Assembly: GCA_018606805.1 (NCBI GenBank)
Contig: JAGYWI010000007.1
Location: forward strand, 83,312 to 147,311
DNA from: Candidatus Magnetomicrobium cryptolimnococcus
GTDB taxonomy: Bacteria > Nitrospirota > Thermodesulfovibrionia > Thermodesulfovibrionales > Magnetobacteriaceae
Direction: 5' to 3'
Length of the DNA: 64,000 nt
This document shows, in pieces, positions 55,626 through 64,000 of the stretch; positions within the stretch are counted from its first letter, which is position 1, and each line of letters starts with the position of its first letter. The translations under genes were made by a program, and so were the position numbers. The notes below the pieces were generated by a model. It made no database searches and was not told where the DNA came from. It saw only the letters and a program-made list of their open reading frames with translations.

Positions 55626-55949
55626 TTAAACATAGGCAATGACTTCCTCGCCAGGATTAGGTAACCCTGCTATCTTCCATGCTATTAATGGGTCAACGAA
55701 CTCTTCTTTAACACAGTTTTTAGAGCGGTCTAAATTCTTACATACGACACCTAATATAGGAAAGGATTTAAACTCTAGATAATACTGTCTCATAACCTTT
55801 ATAATATCCATCTTACCTTCTGTTAATTCTTCTACACCTAGCTTTTCTGCTAAAACACAAGCGATGTGTTCATTCCAAGGAAAAAGATTCCTTAAAAAAC
55901 CGCCATCATCTATTTCAAATTTCTGTTTGCTATATTCCATTGTTTCCAT
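55626..55949 (-). CDS. DsrC/TusE-family protein lacking the conserved cysteines
   Basis: 107 residues from ATG 55949 (GGAGGT 5 bases upstream). FEIDDGGFLRNLFPWNEHIA, LTEGKMDIIKVMRQYYLEFKSFPI and the C-terminal arm WKIAGLPNPG match DsrC. However, the arm reads IAWKIAGLPNPGEEVIAYV where canonical DsrC has a Cys before KIAGLP and a penultimate Cys, so both redox cysteines that carry the sulfur trisulfide are gone. First described as DsrC-like from sequence; it may be a regulatory or degenerate paralog. Last gene of a three-gene operon. Confidence 0.85.
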   Translation of the reverse strand: METMEYSKQKFEIDDGGFLRNLFPWNEHIACVLAEKLGVEELTEGKMDIIKVMRQYYLEFKSFPILGVVCKNLDRSKNCVKEEFVDPLIAWKIAGLPNPGEEVIAYV

Positions 55950-55977
55950 ATTTACCTCCATTTTTAAATAGCATAAT

Positions 55978-56256
55978 TTATGCTGCTACAAAATTTCTAC
56001 CTGTAAGCTCTCTTTCTATTTCTTTTACGTAAAATCCGATTAGTGTACCAAGATATATACATATATTACCGTCTATACAGTCATCTGCATCTTTTTTATC
56101 CAAAAAAGCGTAGCGACTTACTCCTCCTTTATCAAATCGTATTACCCAAGCATTTTTCTCATCATCAAAGGAAAACCTTGTAGTTATTCCGTATTTTTCT
56201 ATCTCTGGGTATAATGATAAAATTTTATCTTCAAGTGCTATTAATGTGTATCCCAT
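55978..56256 (-). CDS. Small protein of unknown function in the DsrC-like operon
   Basis: 92 residues, AAAGGAGG 6 bases before the ATG. Acidic with a beta-rich middle (RFSFDDEKNAWVIRFDKGG) and a helical end. No family recognised and no membrane segment. It lies between the ferritin-like and DsrC-like genes with 28-24 base gaps, so co-translation is likely. Confidence 0.75.
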   Translation of the reverse strand: MGYTLIALEDKILSLYPEIEKYGITTRFSFDDEKNAWVIRFDKGGVSRYAFLDKKDADDCIDGNICIYLGTLIGFYVKEIERELTGRNFVAA

Positions 56257-56280
56257 ACGTACCTCCTTTGGCTTTTAGTA

Positions 56281-56715
56281 TTATTGTACCCAATAAGGTG
56301 AAAGCCCCCTCTTTATAGATTGAAGACCTTCAAAAAGTTTTTTTTGCTTGTTTGTATCTTCTACATATGTTAATAAAAATCGCTGTAGTCCAAATCCCTT
56401 ATCTTTTACATCATCAAAGAGCGTTTCGATACATTGAATTGCCTTTTCCTTGTATTCTATTTGTTTTCTTATTATGTCTGAAACCTTGGCAAAATCATCT
56501 AAACTTAGATGTAAAGCCTCTTTTTCCATACTATCTACTATTAATTTAGCCACTTTGCTATGCATAAAAGCATCCCTTCGCGCTATCTCCATAACCATGC
56601 AAACAAACGAGTTATCACAATTACCCATAGCGTCATCCAGTAATGAAGAAATCTGTCCTTCTTCCAAATAAAGGGTCTTTACATGTTTTACCATTGTGTC
56701 TGTTATTTCTTTCAT
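56281..56715 (-). CDS. Ferritin-like helical protein, operon leader
   Basis: 144 residues from ATG 56715 (AGAGGTG about 7 bases upstream); a longer frame to 56802 is not supported. Four helices with the layout of rubrerythrin/ferritin-like folds: YLEEGQISSLLDDA, ARRDAFMHSKVAKLIVDSM, YKEKAIQCIETLF, LTYVEDTNKQKKLFEGL. Acidic and His positions for a di-iron site are only partly visible, so metal binding is unsure. It heads the operon with the DsrC-like gene. Confidence 0.65.
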   Translation of the reverse strand: MKEITDTMVKHVKTLYLEEGQISSLLDDAMGNCDNSFVCMVMEIARRDAFMHSKVAKLIVDSMEKEALHLSLDDFAKVSDIIRKQIEYKEKAIQCIETLFDDVKDKGFGLQRFLLTYVEDTNKQKKLFEGLQSIKRGLSPYWVQ

Positions 56716-56992
56716 GGTACACCTCTTTATAAAAAGTAATTTTATTATTTGTAATTTTTGTTTATCCCTTCTTTTGTTATATAAGCAATACTTATGCCAC
56801 ATTAGTTATAAATCAAGATAATAGACTTTTATACAGTGTACAAGGTAAAAGCTGCAAACGTTAAGGTACATCTTTAAAAAATATTACTGTCTCGTATGAG
56901 ACATTATGATACATACATGATACTATTTTTTGTCTTAATCTCCTTAAAATTTTGTTGACAAAAATATTTTTATTTGTAATTATATACATATT

Positions 56993-57538
56993 ATGGAAAA
57001 GGAATGTTACTTTAGTAAGATGAGGGGGTCAGCAAAGAGACCTCCAAGGGCTAGTTGGAAGGAAGTTATATGGTCATGGATAGGGGCTTTTCTTGGTATA
57101 GTTGCAGTCGCGTATTTAGATGCCAACGTTTTGTCGGGGACTGACTATATTATGCTCATAGGGTCATTTGGGGCGTCTGCGGTGTTGATATATGGCGCTG
57201 TAAAGAGCCCTTTAGCTCAACCAAGAAATCTGATTGGTGGGCATATAATATCTGCTATTGTGGGAGTTACATGTTATAAGTTTTTAAATACGCACATGTG
57301 TATTGCCTCTGCTATGGCTGTGGCTACGGCGATTGCCCTCATGCATATGGTAAACATGTTACACCCGCCAGGTGGTGCTACTTCGCTTATTGCTGTTATT
57401 GGTTCCAACAATATTCACGCGTTGGGTTATGAGTATGTGTTAATACCTGTTGGGGCTGGCGCTATTATTATGTTAATTATTGCGCTTATAATTAATAATA
57501 TCCCTAGTAGTCGGAGATATCCGGAGTTTTGGTGGTAA
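56993..57538 (+). CDS. HPP family membrane protein
   Basis: 181 residues with the family motif MLHPPGGATSLIAVIG (HPP) and four or five membrane helices. HPP proteins have been linked to nitrite transport in chloroplasts and cyanobacteria, but here function is inferred only. It is followed after 6 bases by a MOSC gene. Immediately upstream is a 277-bp AT-rich gap with no feature I can name. Confidence 0.9.
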   Translation: MEKECYFSKMRGSAKRPPRASWKEVIWSWIGAFLGIVAVAYLDANVLSGTDYIMLIGSFGASAVLIYGAVKSPLAQPRNLIGGHIISAIVGVTCYKFLNTHMCIASAMAVATAIALMHMVNMLHPPGGATSLIAVIGSNNIHALGYEYVLIPVGAGAIIMLIIALIINNIPSSRRYPEFWW

Positions 57539-57544
57539 AACAAT

Positions 57545-58180
57545 ATGAAGATAGAGTCAATAAATATAGGATTACCTACTGGTGTGAGCTTAGATGGTAA
57601 GATGGTAACTACTGGTATATATAAACAACCTGTGGCAGAGGCAATTCGTGTTGGAGTAAACGGCCTTGAAGGCGATGGTGTAGGGGATTTGAAACACCAC
57701 GGAGGGCGTGATAAGGCTGTGTGTGTTTATAGTGCTGATTATTATTCCTATTGGGAAGAGGTTTTGTCAGTAAAATTACCAGTAGCTGCCTTTGGTGAAA
57801 ATTTTACGTTATCCGATATGAAAGAGTCGGAGGTCTGCATAGGGGATGTTTTTGAGGTTAGCGGTGTGCTTTTGCAAGTTAGCCAACCCCGACAGCCGTG
57901 TAGAACGTTAGCTGCAAGGCATAATAGAAATGACCTTGTTAAACTTGTGGTAGATTCTGGGTATACGGGCTTTTATTTTAGAGTACTAAAAGAAGGTGTT
58001 GTTAAGACAGGTGATGTGTTAATTCTTAAAGAAAGACCACATGCAGAAATATCTGTAGCATTTGCTAACCACACCTTTCATCATGATAAACACAACCGCC
58101 AAGCTGTAGAAAAAGTATTATCTGCTAAAGAACTTTCTCTTTCATGGCAAGAGTCCTTTTCAAAGCTTCTTGAAAAATAG
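57545..58180 (+). CDS. MOSC-domain protein, YiiM type
   Basis: 211 residues. MOSC core: GDLKHHGGRDKAVCVYS, AAFGENFTL, SQPRQPCRTLAARH (Cys that binds the molybdenum cofactor), and YTGFYFRVLKEG. YiiM-type enzymes reduce N-hydroxylated base analogues such as 6-hydroxylaminopurine. Coupled to the HPP gene by a 6-base gap. Confidence 0.9.
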   Translation: MKIESINIGLPTGVSLDGKMVTTGIYKQPVAEAIRVGVNGLEGDGVGDLKHHGGRDKAVCVYSADYYSYWEEVLSVKLPVAAFGENFTLSDMKESEVCIGDVFEVSGVLLQVSQPRQPCRTLAARHNRNDLVKLVVDSGYTGFYFRVLKEGVVKTGDVLILKERPHAEISVAFANHTFHHDKHNRQAVEKVLSAKELSLSWQESFSKLLEK

Positions 58181-58263
58181 ACAAAATAATTGTGTAAACA
58201 TTCACAGAGGTGCTACAAAGACGCTATTAAAGTTGTTTTACACTTGAGGTTTAAAGTATTATT

Positions 58264-58809
58264 ATGAAAATATCTGTGTTTCTTAGTTATCCAAAGCCGC
58301 ATATAAAAAAACAAGAAGAATTTATTAATAGACTTGAATTGTATCTTAAACAGAGAGGCTTTTTACCAAGAACATTAGGTGTCACTGATTATAATATGGA
58401 TGCTCCTTTGTCGGCAATACGTAGTCTAATGCTTGAATCAAATGGATTAATCACTATTGCATTAAGAAGAACGTTTGTATCTAATGCTGTGATGAGAAAA
58501 TATACTGATATTGATGGTATAACTGAAATTGAAGTAAGCAATAGGTGGTTAACGAGTCCCTACTGTCAAATAGAACCTGCAATGGCCTTTCAACTTGGAC
58601 TGCCAATTCTTATTATTAGAGAAAAAGGAGTAGTAGATGACGGCTTATTAGAAAAAGGTGTGATGGGTGTTTATATGCCTGAAGTTGACCTTGAGGATAG
58701 TCTGGATAACTACTTTAACTCTGTAGAATGGTACGATATTATTGGTAAGTGGGAGGGATATGTGCGTTCTGTGGTAAGTGCTAAGGGGAATCCGCCTAAA
58801 CTGTGGTGA
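58264..58809 (+). CDS. TIR-like small protein
   Basis: 181 residues. ISVFLSYPKPHIKKQEEF resembles the TIR start (FISYxxxD), followed by SNGLITIALRRTF and SPYCQIEPAMAFQLGLPILII, where a Glu sits as in TIR NADase active sites (S.WC..E). It could also be a relative of nucleoside deoxyribosyltransferases, which share the fold. No associated defence effector is adjacent. About 90 bases separate it from the MOSC gene. Confidence 0.6.
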   Translation: MKISVFLSYPKPHIKKQEEFINRLELYLKQRGFLPRTLGVTDYNMDAPLSAIRSLMLESNGLITIALRRTFVSNAVMRKYTDIDGITEIEVSNRWLTSPYCQIEPAMAFQLGLPILIIREKGVVDDGLLEKGVMGVYMPEVDLEDSLDNYFNSVEWYDIIGKWEGYVRSVVSAKGNPPKLW

Positions 58810-58889
58810 AACATCCTAATATAGAAGTTTTTTTTGTAAAAGTGTCATTTAGATTTGTGATATAATCCAAAAAAACATACCTTAACAAA

Positions 58890-58935
58890 AGCTGCTACAA
58901 AAAATACTACAAAAGATACCACAAAAGATATTTGA
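58890..58935 (+). repeat. Short tandem CTACAAAAGATA repeat
   Basis: About three imperfect units of 12-14 bases (GCTACAAAAAATA, CTACAAAAGATA, CCACAAAAGATA) in front of pepA. Minor local duplication; no role is apparent. Confidence 0.6.
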
Positions 58936-58993
58936 TAAGTTATAATAAAATCTGTAAAATATACGTTTCTTAATAAAAACACAGGAGTCCTTA

Positions 58994-60466
58994 ATGAAAA
59001 TAAAAGTAGAAAACACGTCGGAGCTTGAAATAAGCACCGATGTACTCATATTGCCTGTCCTTGAAGGTGAAGATATTAGCCAGTATGCCGATGTGGATGA
59101 AAACATTGGTGGTATTATTGCAAAGCTTGTTGAATCAAAGGAATTTACTGGTAAACATAAGCAAACCGCTATAATTCACACCAATGGTATAGCCCCTAAG
59201 CGGATAATGCTTGCAGGGCTTGGTAAGGCCTCTGAGATTAGCCATGAAAAAATTAGAAGCTTAGGTGGTAAGGTTTTTAAACAGATTAGGACAATGTACT
59301 GCTTAGATGCTGCTATTTCAAATAGATTATTTAATACAATAGAAAAGGATATTAAGGGGGATTATCCGCCGGCCTTTTACTTTATAGAAGGTGGGCTTTT
59401 GGGGCTTTACAGGTTTACTAAGTATAAAACTGAAAAGATAGATACAAATGAGATAGATTCCATAACAGTTTTAAATGAACAGGATGATTTGCCTCTTAAT
59501 TGGCTTCAAAAAACAATTGCGGCTGTTTATTATGCACGAGATATGGTTAACACGCCTCCAAAGGATATGACGCCAACTGTTATTACTGAGTATGCTAAGG
59601 CGCTTTATCCTAAAGTAGTAAAGGTGCAAGTGTTGGAGAAAGAGGCTGTTGAAAATGAAAACATGGGGGCGTATTTGTCTGTTTCAAGGGGTTCAGACCA
59701 ACCACTTAAGTTTATCGTAATTGAGTATAATGCAGGGACTGGTTCTCCTATTGCCCTAGTGGGTAAATCCATAACCTTTGATAGTGGTGGGCTTTCTATA
59801 AAGCCTGCAAACTCTATGGAAGATATGAAATATGATATGTCTGGTGGGGCTGCTGTTTTGGGTACTTTAAAGGCGCTTATTGAGCTTGCATTGCCTTTAA
59901 ATATAGTGGCTGTGCTGCCTGCTACGGAAAATCTTATTAACGGTTATGCCTCTAAGCCCGGTGATGTTGTTAGTGCTATTACTGGAAAAACTATAGAAAT
60001 ACTTAATACGGATGCAGAGGGAAGGCTTACGTTAGCTGATGGTATAGGGTATGCCATAAAGTATTATAAGCCGCGGGCTATCATAGATATTGCAACCTTA
60101 ACTGGGGCTTGTTCCGTAGCCCTTGGGCATGAGGCTGTGGCTATAATGGGTACTGACAGGGAGCTTATAGATAGATTTAAAAAGGCCGGCAATGAAACCT
60201 ACGAGCGGGTATGGGAGATGCCGCTTTTTGATGAATATAAAGAGTACATAAAAAGTGATGTTGCAGACTTAAAAAATGTTGGTGGTAGGGCTGGTGGGGT
60301 TGTTACGGCTGGGTATTTTTTAAAGGAATTCACCGGCAATACGCCATGGGTGCATCTTGACATTGCTTCTACTGCTTGGAAGGATAAGGAGAAGGATTAT
60401 CTGCCTAAAGGTGGTACGGGAATTGGTGTAAGGCTGCTTTTGAATGTTTTAAAGGAATTTGTGTAA
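58994..60466 (+). CDS. pepA: Leucyl aminopeptidase
   Basis: 490 residues of the M17 family with the signature NTDAEGRL and metal-binding GKSITFDSGGLSIKP, plus GGAAVLGTLKAL. GGAG lies before the ATG. Cytosolic hexameric peptidase in protein turnover; some M17 enzymes also bind DNA. The stop overlaps the next gene start (TAATG). Confidence 0.95.
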   Translation: MKIKVENTSELEISTDVLILPVLEGEDISQYADVDENIGGIIAKLVESKEFTGKHKQTAIIHTNGIAPKRIMLAGLGKASEISHEKIRSLGGKVFKQIRTMYCLDAAISNRLFNTIEKDIKGDYPPAFYFIEGGLLGLYRFTKYKTEKIDTNEIDSITVLNEQDDLPLNWLQKTIAAVYYARDMVNTPPKDMTPTVITEYAKALYPKVVKVQVLEKEAVENENMGAYLSVSRGSDQPLKFIVIEYNAGTGSPIALVGKSITFDSGGLSIKPANSMEDMKYDMSGGAAVLGTLKALIELALPLNIVAVLPATENLINGYASKPGDVVSAITGKTIEILNTDAEGRLTLADGIGYAIKYYKPRAIIDIATLTGACSVALGHEAVAIMGTDRELIDRFKKAGNETYERVWEMPLFDEYKEYIKSDVADLKNVGGRAGGVVTAGYFLKEFTGNTPWVHLDIASTAWKDKEKDYLPKGGTGIGVRLLLNVLKEFV

Positions 60467-60972
60467 TGATTAGGAAAAACTTCCTTATCTATGTCTTTGG
60501 AATACTTTTTATAGTGTTGCCAGGAGATTTGGATGCTGGGCAATTAAGGCAGATAACACTAAATGATGGCAGCGTTATTATGGGTGAGGTGCTTTCATAT
60601 GTTAATGGACAATACAGGATAAAGACGGAGACAATTGGCGAGGTTACTATTAATGATTCGAATGTGGCGGAAATTTCAGCGCTAAAAACTGGGCACTCTA
60701 CTAATAAGACGGACGAGGGTAATACTGAGACAGGCAATTATTCTAACCAGCTTAATTCAATACAAAATCAGTTATTAAGTAATGACAACATTATAGATAT
60801 TATTATGTCTTTAAAGGATGACCCACAAATGCAGGAAATCCTAAAAGACCCGGAGATAGCTGAGGCTCTTAGCTCCGGTAATGTAACGGCTCTTTTATCA
60901 AATCAGAAGATATTAGCGCTATTGAACAATCCAAAAATTAGGGAAATAAATAAAAAAATAGGTACTAAATAA
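60466..60972 (+). CDS. Periplasmic protein with small beta domain and STI1-like end
   Basis: 168 residues with signal peptide. The mature part has an N-terminal SH3-like strand set (ITLNDGSVIMGEVLSYVNGQ) common in proteins with 'LxDGSxxxGxV' motifs. The C-terminal part DPQMQEILKDPEIAEALSSGNVT is Met/Leu-rich helical and resembles STI1 repeats of chaperone-binding proteins. Coupled to pepA. Function unknown. Confidence 0.75.
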   Translation: MIRKNFLIYVFGILFIVLPGDLDAGQLRQITLNDGSVIMGEVLSYVNGQYRIKTETIGEVTINDSNVAEISALKTGHSTNKTDEGNTETGNYSNQLNSIQNQLLSNDNIIDIIMSLKDDPQMQEILKDPEIAEALSSGNVTALLSNQKILALLNNPKIREINKKIGTK

Positions 60973-60973
60973 C

Positions 60974-61945
60974 TTGCTATCTCTATACTTTGATGGTGCT
61001 TTAAGTGTTAAGAACATGGAAAAGCCGATAGTTTGTGAGAATGAGGCATTAATAAAGGTAAAAATGGCCGGTATTTGTGGCACTGATCATGGGATAGCGA
61101 AGGGCTATATTCCAAATTATAAAGGAGTGTTAGGTCATGAATTTATAGGGGATGTTACCGATTGTTGTATCCCGATGTGGGTTGGAAGGCGTGTGACGGC
61201 GGAAATTAATATTGGGTGTGGACACTGTGAGTTTTGTAAGGCTGGATTACAGAAACACTGTGTAGAGCGTAATGTGCTTGGTATTCGAAACAAAAACGGT
61301 GTCTTTAGTGAATATGTAACGGTACCAATAGAAAATATTGTTGAAATTCCGGAAGAGATTTCAGATAGAGAGGCGATTTTTATAGAGCCTTTAGCGGCAG
61401 CCTTAGAGGTGCTAAAAAGTGTTAGTATAGCTACTAATGATAAGGTGCTTATTGTTGGTGATGGACGACTTGCACTAATTATAGCTAAAGTGCTTATACG
61501 TGCTGTTGGTTGTAAACTTACGATAGTTGGCAAACACAGTGAGAAACTTGCCCTATTAAAAAAAACGAATGAAGTATCAACAATAAATACTCTACTTTTA
61601 GATGATTTTTCTAATTCTTTTGATAAATTTAATGTAGTGATTGAGGCAACAGGAAACCCACAGGGGTTAGCCCTTGCCCTTAAGCATGTTTATCCGCGAG
61701 GCACTATTATTTTAAAAAGTACTTATGGGCAGAGTGTATATTTTGAGCCATCATTTGTTGTTGTTAATGAGATACGTATTGTTGGCTCACGGTGTGGCAG
61801 TTTTATTAGTGCTATTGATTTTCTTAAAAAATATAAGACAGATTTTACATACTTAATAAGTGCTGAGTTTGCCTTATGTGATGCAATTAAAGCCTTTGAA
61901 TATTCTTTAAGGCCAGATGTTATAAAAGTTCTATTGGTTTTTTAG
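60974..61945 (+). CDS. Zinc-binding medium-chain dehydrogenase
   Basis: 323 residues. GHEFIGDV and the structural-zinc set GCGHCEFCKAGLQKHC match the sorbitol/threonine-dehydrogenase-like MDR family; CGTDHG supplies the catalytic Cys. The nucleotide site reads VLIVGDGRLALIIAKVL. TTG start with no strong ribosome site, 1 base after the previous stop, so translation is probably coupled. Substrate unknown. Confidence 0.9.
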   Translation: MLSLYFDGALSVKNMEKPIVCENEALIKVKMAGICGTDHGIAKGYIPNYKGVLGHEFIGDVTDCCIPMWVGRRVTAEINIGCGHCEFCKAGLQKHCVERNVLGIRNKNGVFSEYVTVPIENIVEIPEEISDREAIFIEPLAAALEVLKSVSIATNDKVLIVGDGRLALIIAKVLIRAVGCKLTIVGKHSEKLALLKKTNEVSTINTLLLDDFSNSFDKFNVVIEATGNPQGLALALKHVYPRGTIILKSTYGQSVYFEPSFVVVNEIRIVGSRCGSFISAIDFLKKYKTDFTYLISAEFALCDAIKAFEYSLRPDVIKVLLVF

Positions 61946-62031
61946 ATAGCTAACAAATTTACATTATGTGAATGAGAAAGCTTCTTTATAAAGTGTAAAA
62001 TAAAATTACGAGCTTTATGGAGTAAGAAAAG

Positions 62032-62787
62032 GTGAGCCGCTTAGTTACGTTTGCAAATAGAAAAGGTGGGTGTGGTAAGACAACTACAGCAGTGAATGTT
62101 GCCCACGCATTGGCTATAAACGGTTATAATGTATTGTTTATAGATGTAGACCCACAGGCTCATTCAACAATGGTGTTTGGCTTTCAAAGCCATTTATTGG
62201 AAGTAAGTCTTTTTGATGTATTAACTAAATCTATAGAAATAGAAAAGGCTATTTTGCAAACACGGATAGATAAACTATTTTTAATTCCATCTGCTAGAAA
62301 TTTGACTGTCTTTGAAATGGAGTATTCATCGCAAGGTGATAGTGAAATAATACTGCGCACTTTAGTGTCTCAAATTGAGAATAACTATGATTTCATAATA
62401 TTTGATACCCCACCAACGCTTAATCTGTTGCTACTATCTACGCTTATTGCCACGGAGCAGGTGTTTATACCAGTGCAACTACACTTTTTGGCCATGGAGG
62501 GGCTTGCTGAGATGGTAAATGTCATTTCCAAAATTCGAGATTCATATAATCCCCGGCTATATTTAGCAGGGATAATCCCAACTTTTTATGATAAAAATAG
62601 ATTTGATTTGAATTTAAATAATGAGATTAAACAGATTTTTGGTAAAACCAAGATACTGAATTATATTAGCTTTAATTACGCCCTACATGAATCTCCGGCT
62701 TATGGGCAATCTATCTTTGAATATGCGCCAAGAAGTAAGGGTGCCTATGATTATATGAAGTTAGCTAATTTGATAGAAATTACATAG
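62032..62787 (+). CDS. ParA-family ATPase without ParB
   Basis: 251 residues from GTG 62032. Deviant Walker A NRKGGCGKTTTAVN, with the signature Lys, then VLFIDVDPQAHSTMVFG and FIIFDTPPTLNLLLLST. Closest to MinD/ParA-like ATPases that position cargo. No parB or parS is adjacent. The next gene encodes an acidic coiled-coil protein on the same strand (about 31 bases away), a possible partner. Confidence 0.92.
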   Translation: MSRLVTFANRKGGCGKTTTAVNVAHALAINGYNVLFIDVDPQAHSTMVFGFQSHLLEVSLFDVLTKSIEIEKAILQTRIDKLFLIPSARNLTVFEMEYSSQGDSEIILRTLVSQIENNYDFIIFDTPPTLNLLLLSTLIATEQVFIPVQLHFLAMEGLAEMVNVISKIRDSYNPRLYLAGIIPTFYDKNRFDLNLNNEIKQIFGKTKILNYISFNYALHESPAYGQSIFEYAPRSKGAYDYMKLANLIEIT

Positions 62788-62818
62788 GGGAATACAACAG
62801 AGGAGGGGGAGAATTATT

Positions 62819-64000
62819 ATGCCAGATGAAAAAGAACCGGATAATAAATCAGATAAAGGGAAATTTAGGCTTAATACGCTTAAAGACCTGTTGTTTCAGA
62901 AAAAGATTGAGCATGGAGATATTAAACAAATAGACGATGAAATCTATGTTTTAAAAGAGGCTAATTTTTTATTAAAACAAAAAAACGAAGAATTAGCTAA
63001 AATTATTAATGACTATGAACATGAATTAGATATTGTTAAATCTACATTAAATATATTAAAAAAGGAAAATTCAAATTTTCAAGCCTATAGTAAGAAGATA
63101 AAGGTAAAGATAAAGGAAGTTGTAAAACGTAACAATGCGTATAAGATGGCTAATGCTACATTAGAAAAAGAGATGTCTATATTAAAGGAAAACTATACTA
63201 TATTAGAGGATTATTCGATTGGATTAAAGAAAAACAATGATGAATATTTATCTAAATATAATGAATTAGAGGAAAAGTATAATATTATTAGTGCAAACTA
63301 TAAAGAGACTTTAGACTCTATGGATAGTTTACAGGGTGAAAAAAAGACTTTACTTGCTGACATTTCTGAAAAGGAAAAGACATTAGGGCAATTAAAAGAG
63401 GAAAAGATGCCTCTTGAAGCCTATATGGAAACTCTTAGTGTTGGTGAAGATGTAACTATTGCAAAATTTGAAGCCTTAGAACAGGAGTTAAATATGTTTA
63501 AAGAAAGAGATTCGATAAATAATAAGGTAACTAACACCTTAGAAGGTGAAAAGGATATGTTGCTTTCAATCGTTGCCAAAAAGGAACAGGAATTATTGCA
63601 GCTTAAGGAAGAAAAGCAGGCGCTTGATGCTTTTGTAGAAAAATTAAAGGCTGAATATGAAACTGCTATTAAAAGGGTTGAGGTTTTGGAAGATGAGCTA
63701 AAAATGTTTAGACAACAGGAGGAGGTCGTAAGTGAAGTGAGTGAACCAATAGTTGTTGAGGCAGATGGTGAAGTTATGGATAGTGGTGTAGAAAATATAG
63801 AAGAAACCACAGCGCCGGTTGTGGCAGTGGAGGACGTTACAGTAAGCAGTGAAGAGACTGTTGCAGCTGAAGAAGCTACCGAGCCAGAAAAAGCAGAAGA
63901 GGCTTTATTAGAAGAAACAGCTGAACCGGTTGTAGCAGAGGAAGAGGCTGCGGTAAGCAGTGAAGAGGCTGTTGCAAGTGAAGAAGCAGCTGAGCCAGAA
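62819..64000 (+). CDS. Acidic coiled-coil protein, C-terminus beyond window
   Basis: Frame open from ATG 62819 (GAGGAGGGGGAG 7 bases upstream) to the right edge, about 394 residues seen. Residues 20-300 form long Lys/Glu-rich coiled coils (heptads such as LKEENYTILEDYSIGLKK-like spacing, then LLQLKEEKQALDAF). From about 320 the text becomes an acidic Ala/Glu/Val repeat: VAVEDVTVSSEETVAAEEA and VAEEEAAVSSEEAVASEEA, with a period of about 35-40 residues. It may be the cargo adaptor for the adjacent ParA ATPase; the true end is not visible. Confidence 0.8.
   Translation, partial: MPDEKEPDNKSDKGKFRLNTLKDLLFQKKIEHGDIKQIDDEIYVLKEANFLLKQKNEELAKIINDYEHELDIVKSTLNILKKENSNFQAYSKKIKVKIKEVVKRNNAYKMANATLEKEMSILKENYTILEDYSIGLKKNNDEYLSKYNELEEKYNIISANYKETLDSMDSLQGEKKTLLADISEKEKTLGQLKEEKMPLEAYMETLSVGEDVTIAKFEALEQELNMFKERDSINNKVTNTLEGEKDMLLSIVAKKEQELLQLKEEKQALDAFVEKLKAEYETAIKRVEVLEDELKMFRQQEEVVSEVSEPIVVEADGEVMDSGVENIEETTAPVVAVEDVTVSSEETVAAEEATEPEKAEEALLEETAEPVVAEEEAAVSSEEAVASEEAAEPE

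Overview
This is an AT-rich, low-GC bacterial window from a Gram-negative anaerobe or microaerophile. Signal peptides, lipoprotein motifs, a TorF-like outer-membrane protein and a parvulin-type chaperone point to an outer membrane. Menaquinone is made by the futalosine route (mqnA, mqnB). The F1Fo ATP synthase cluster has the order b'-b-delta-alpha-gamma-beta-epsilon with no a or c subunit gene, a layout common in Nitrospirota and Desulfobacterota. A DsrC-family protein, a TauE/UspA cassette, many FG-GAP/VCBS proteins and dense palindromic repeats fit a Nitrospirota (Thermodesulfovibrio-like) or deltaproteobacterial genome. That placement is inference; no rRNA or tRNA gene was found to settle it.

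Layout. 1-2532: a decayed transglutaminase-type secreted protein followed by a partial gene with a motif resembling ADP-ribosyltransferase toxins. 3172-6687: TauE-like exporter, small membrane protein, tandem UspA protein, then a K+ channel with an RCK domain. 6857-14424: glycosyltransferase, radical SAM protein, VCBS lipoprotein, PPIase, nuclease-like protein, lipoprotein and a large secreted protein with a good promoter and long leader. 14927-22059: a surface-glycan cluster of four glycosyltransferases plus a PIG-L deacetylase. 22281-26486: AAA/PD-(D/E)XK protein, DUF486 protein and a CbiM/NikM-type metal importer lacking its ATPase. 26743-31678: a giant VCBS receptor ending in a degenerate kinase domain, then a U32 protein. 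31689-37582: ATP synthase. 37855-42783: two secreted proteins that look like halves of one split gene, and a sulfotransferase. 43227-45893: mqnA, rtcB, archease. 46175-48501: thioredoxin, DnaB-like ATPase, orphan cas6. 48912-53376: nitrogen assimilation (porin-like protein, amtB, glnA, glnB and a NifA-type HTH protein). 53548-54818: mqnB and a Nudix hydrolase. 55626-56715: DsrC-like protein without its cysteines, a small unknown protein and a ferritin-like helical protein. 56993-62787: HPP and MOSC proteins, a TIR-like protein, pepA, a periplasmic protein, a zinc dehydrogenase and a ParA ATPase. The window ends in an acidic coiled-coil protein.

The most striking feature outside genes is a nested system of short palindromic modules. 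At least two MITE-like families (called A and B here) occur five or more times each, and some copies carry extra 16-24 bp palindromes exactly inside other modules. The same mini-palindromes also occur alone between genes, including inside the ATP synthase operon.

The best candidates for something undescribed are the VCBS-pseudokinase receptor (26743-30153), the split cadherin-domain gene pair (37855-41915), the nested palindrome system, the cysteine-less DsrC operon and the ParA/coiled-coil pair at the right edge.
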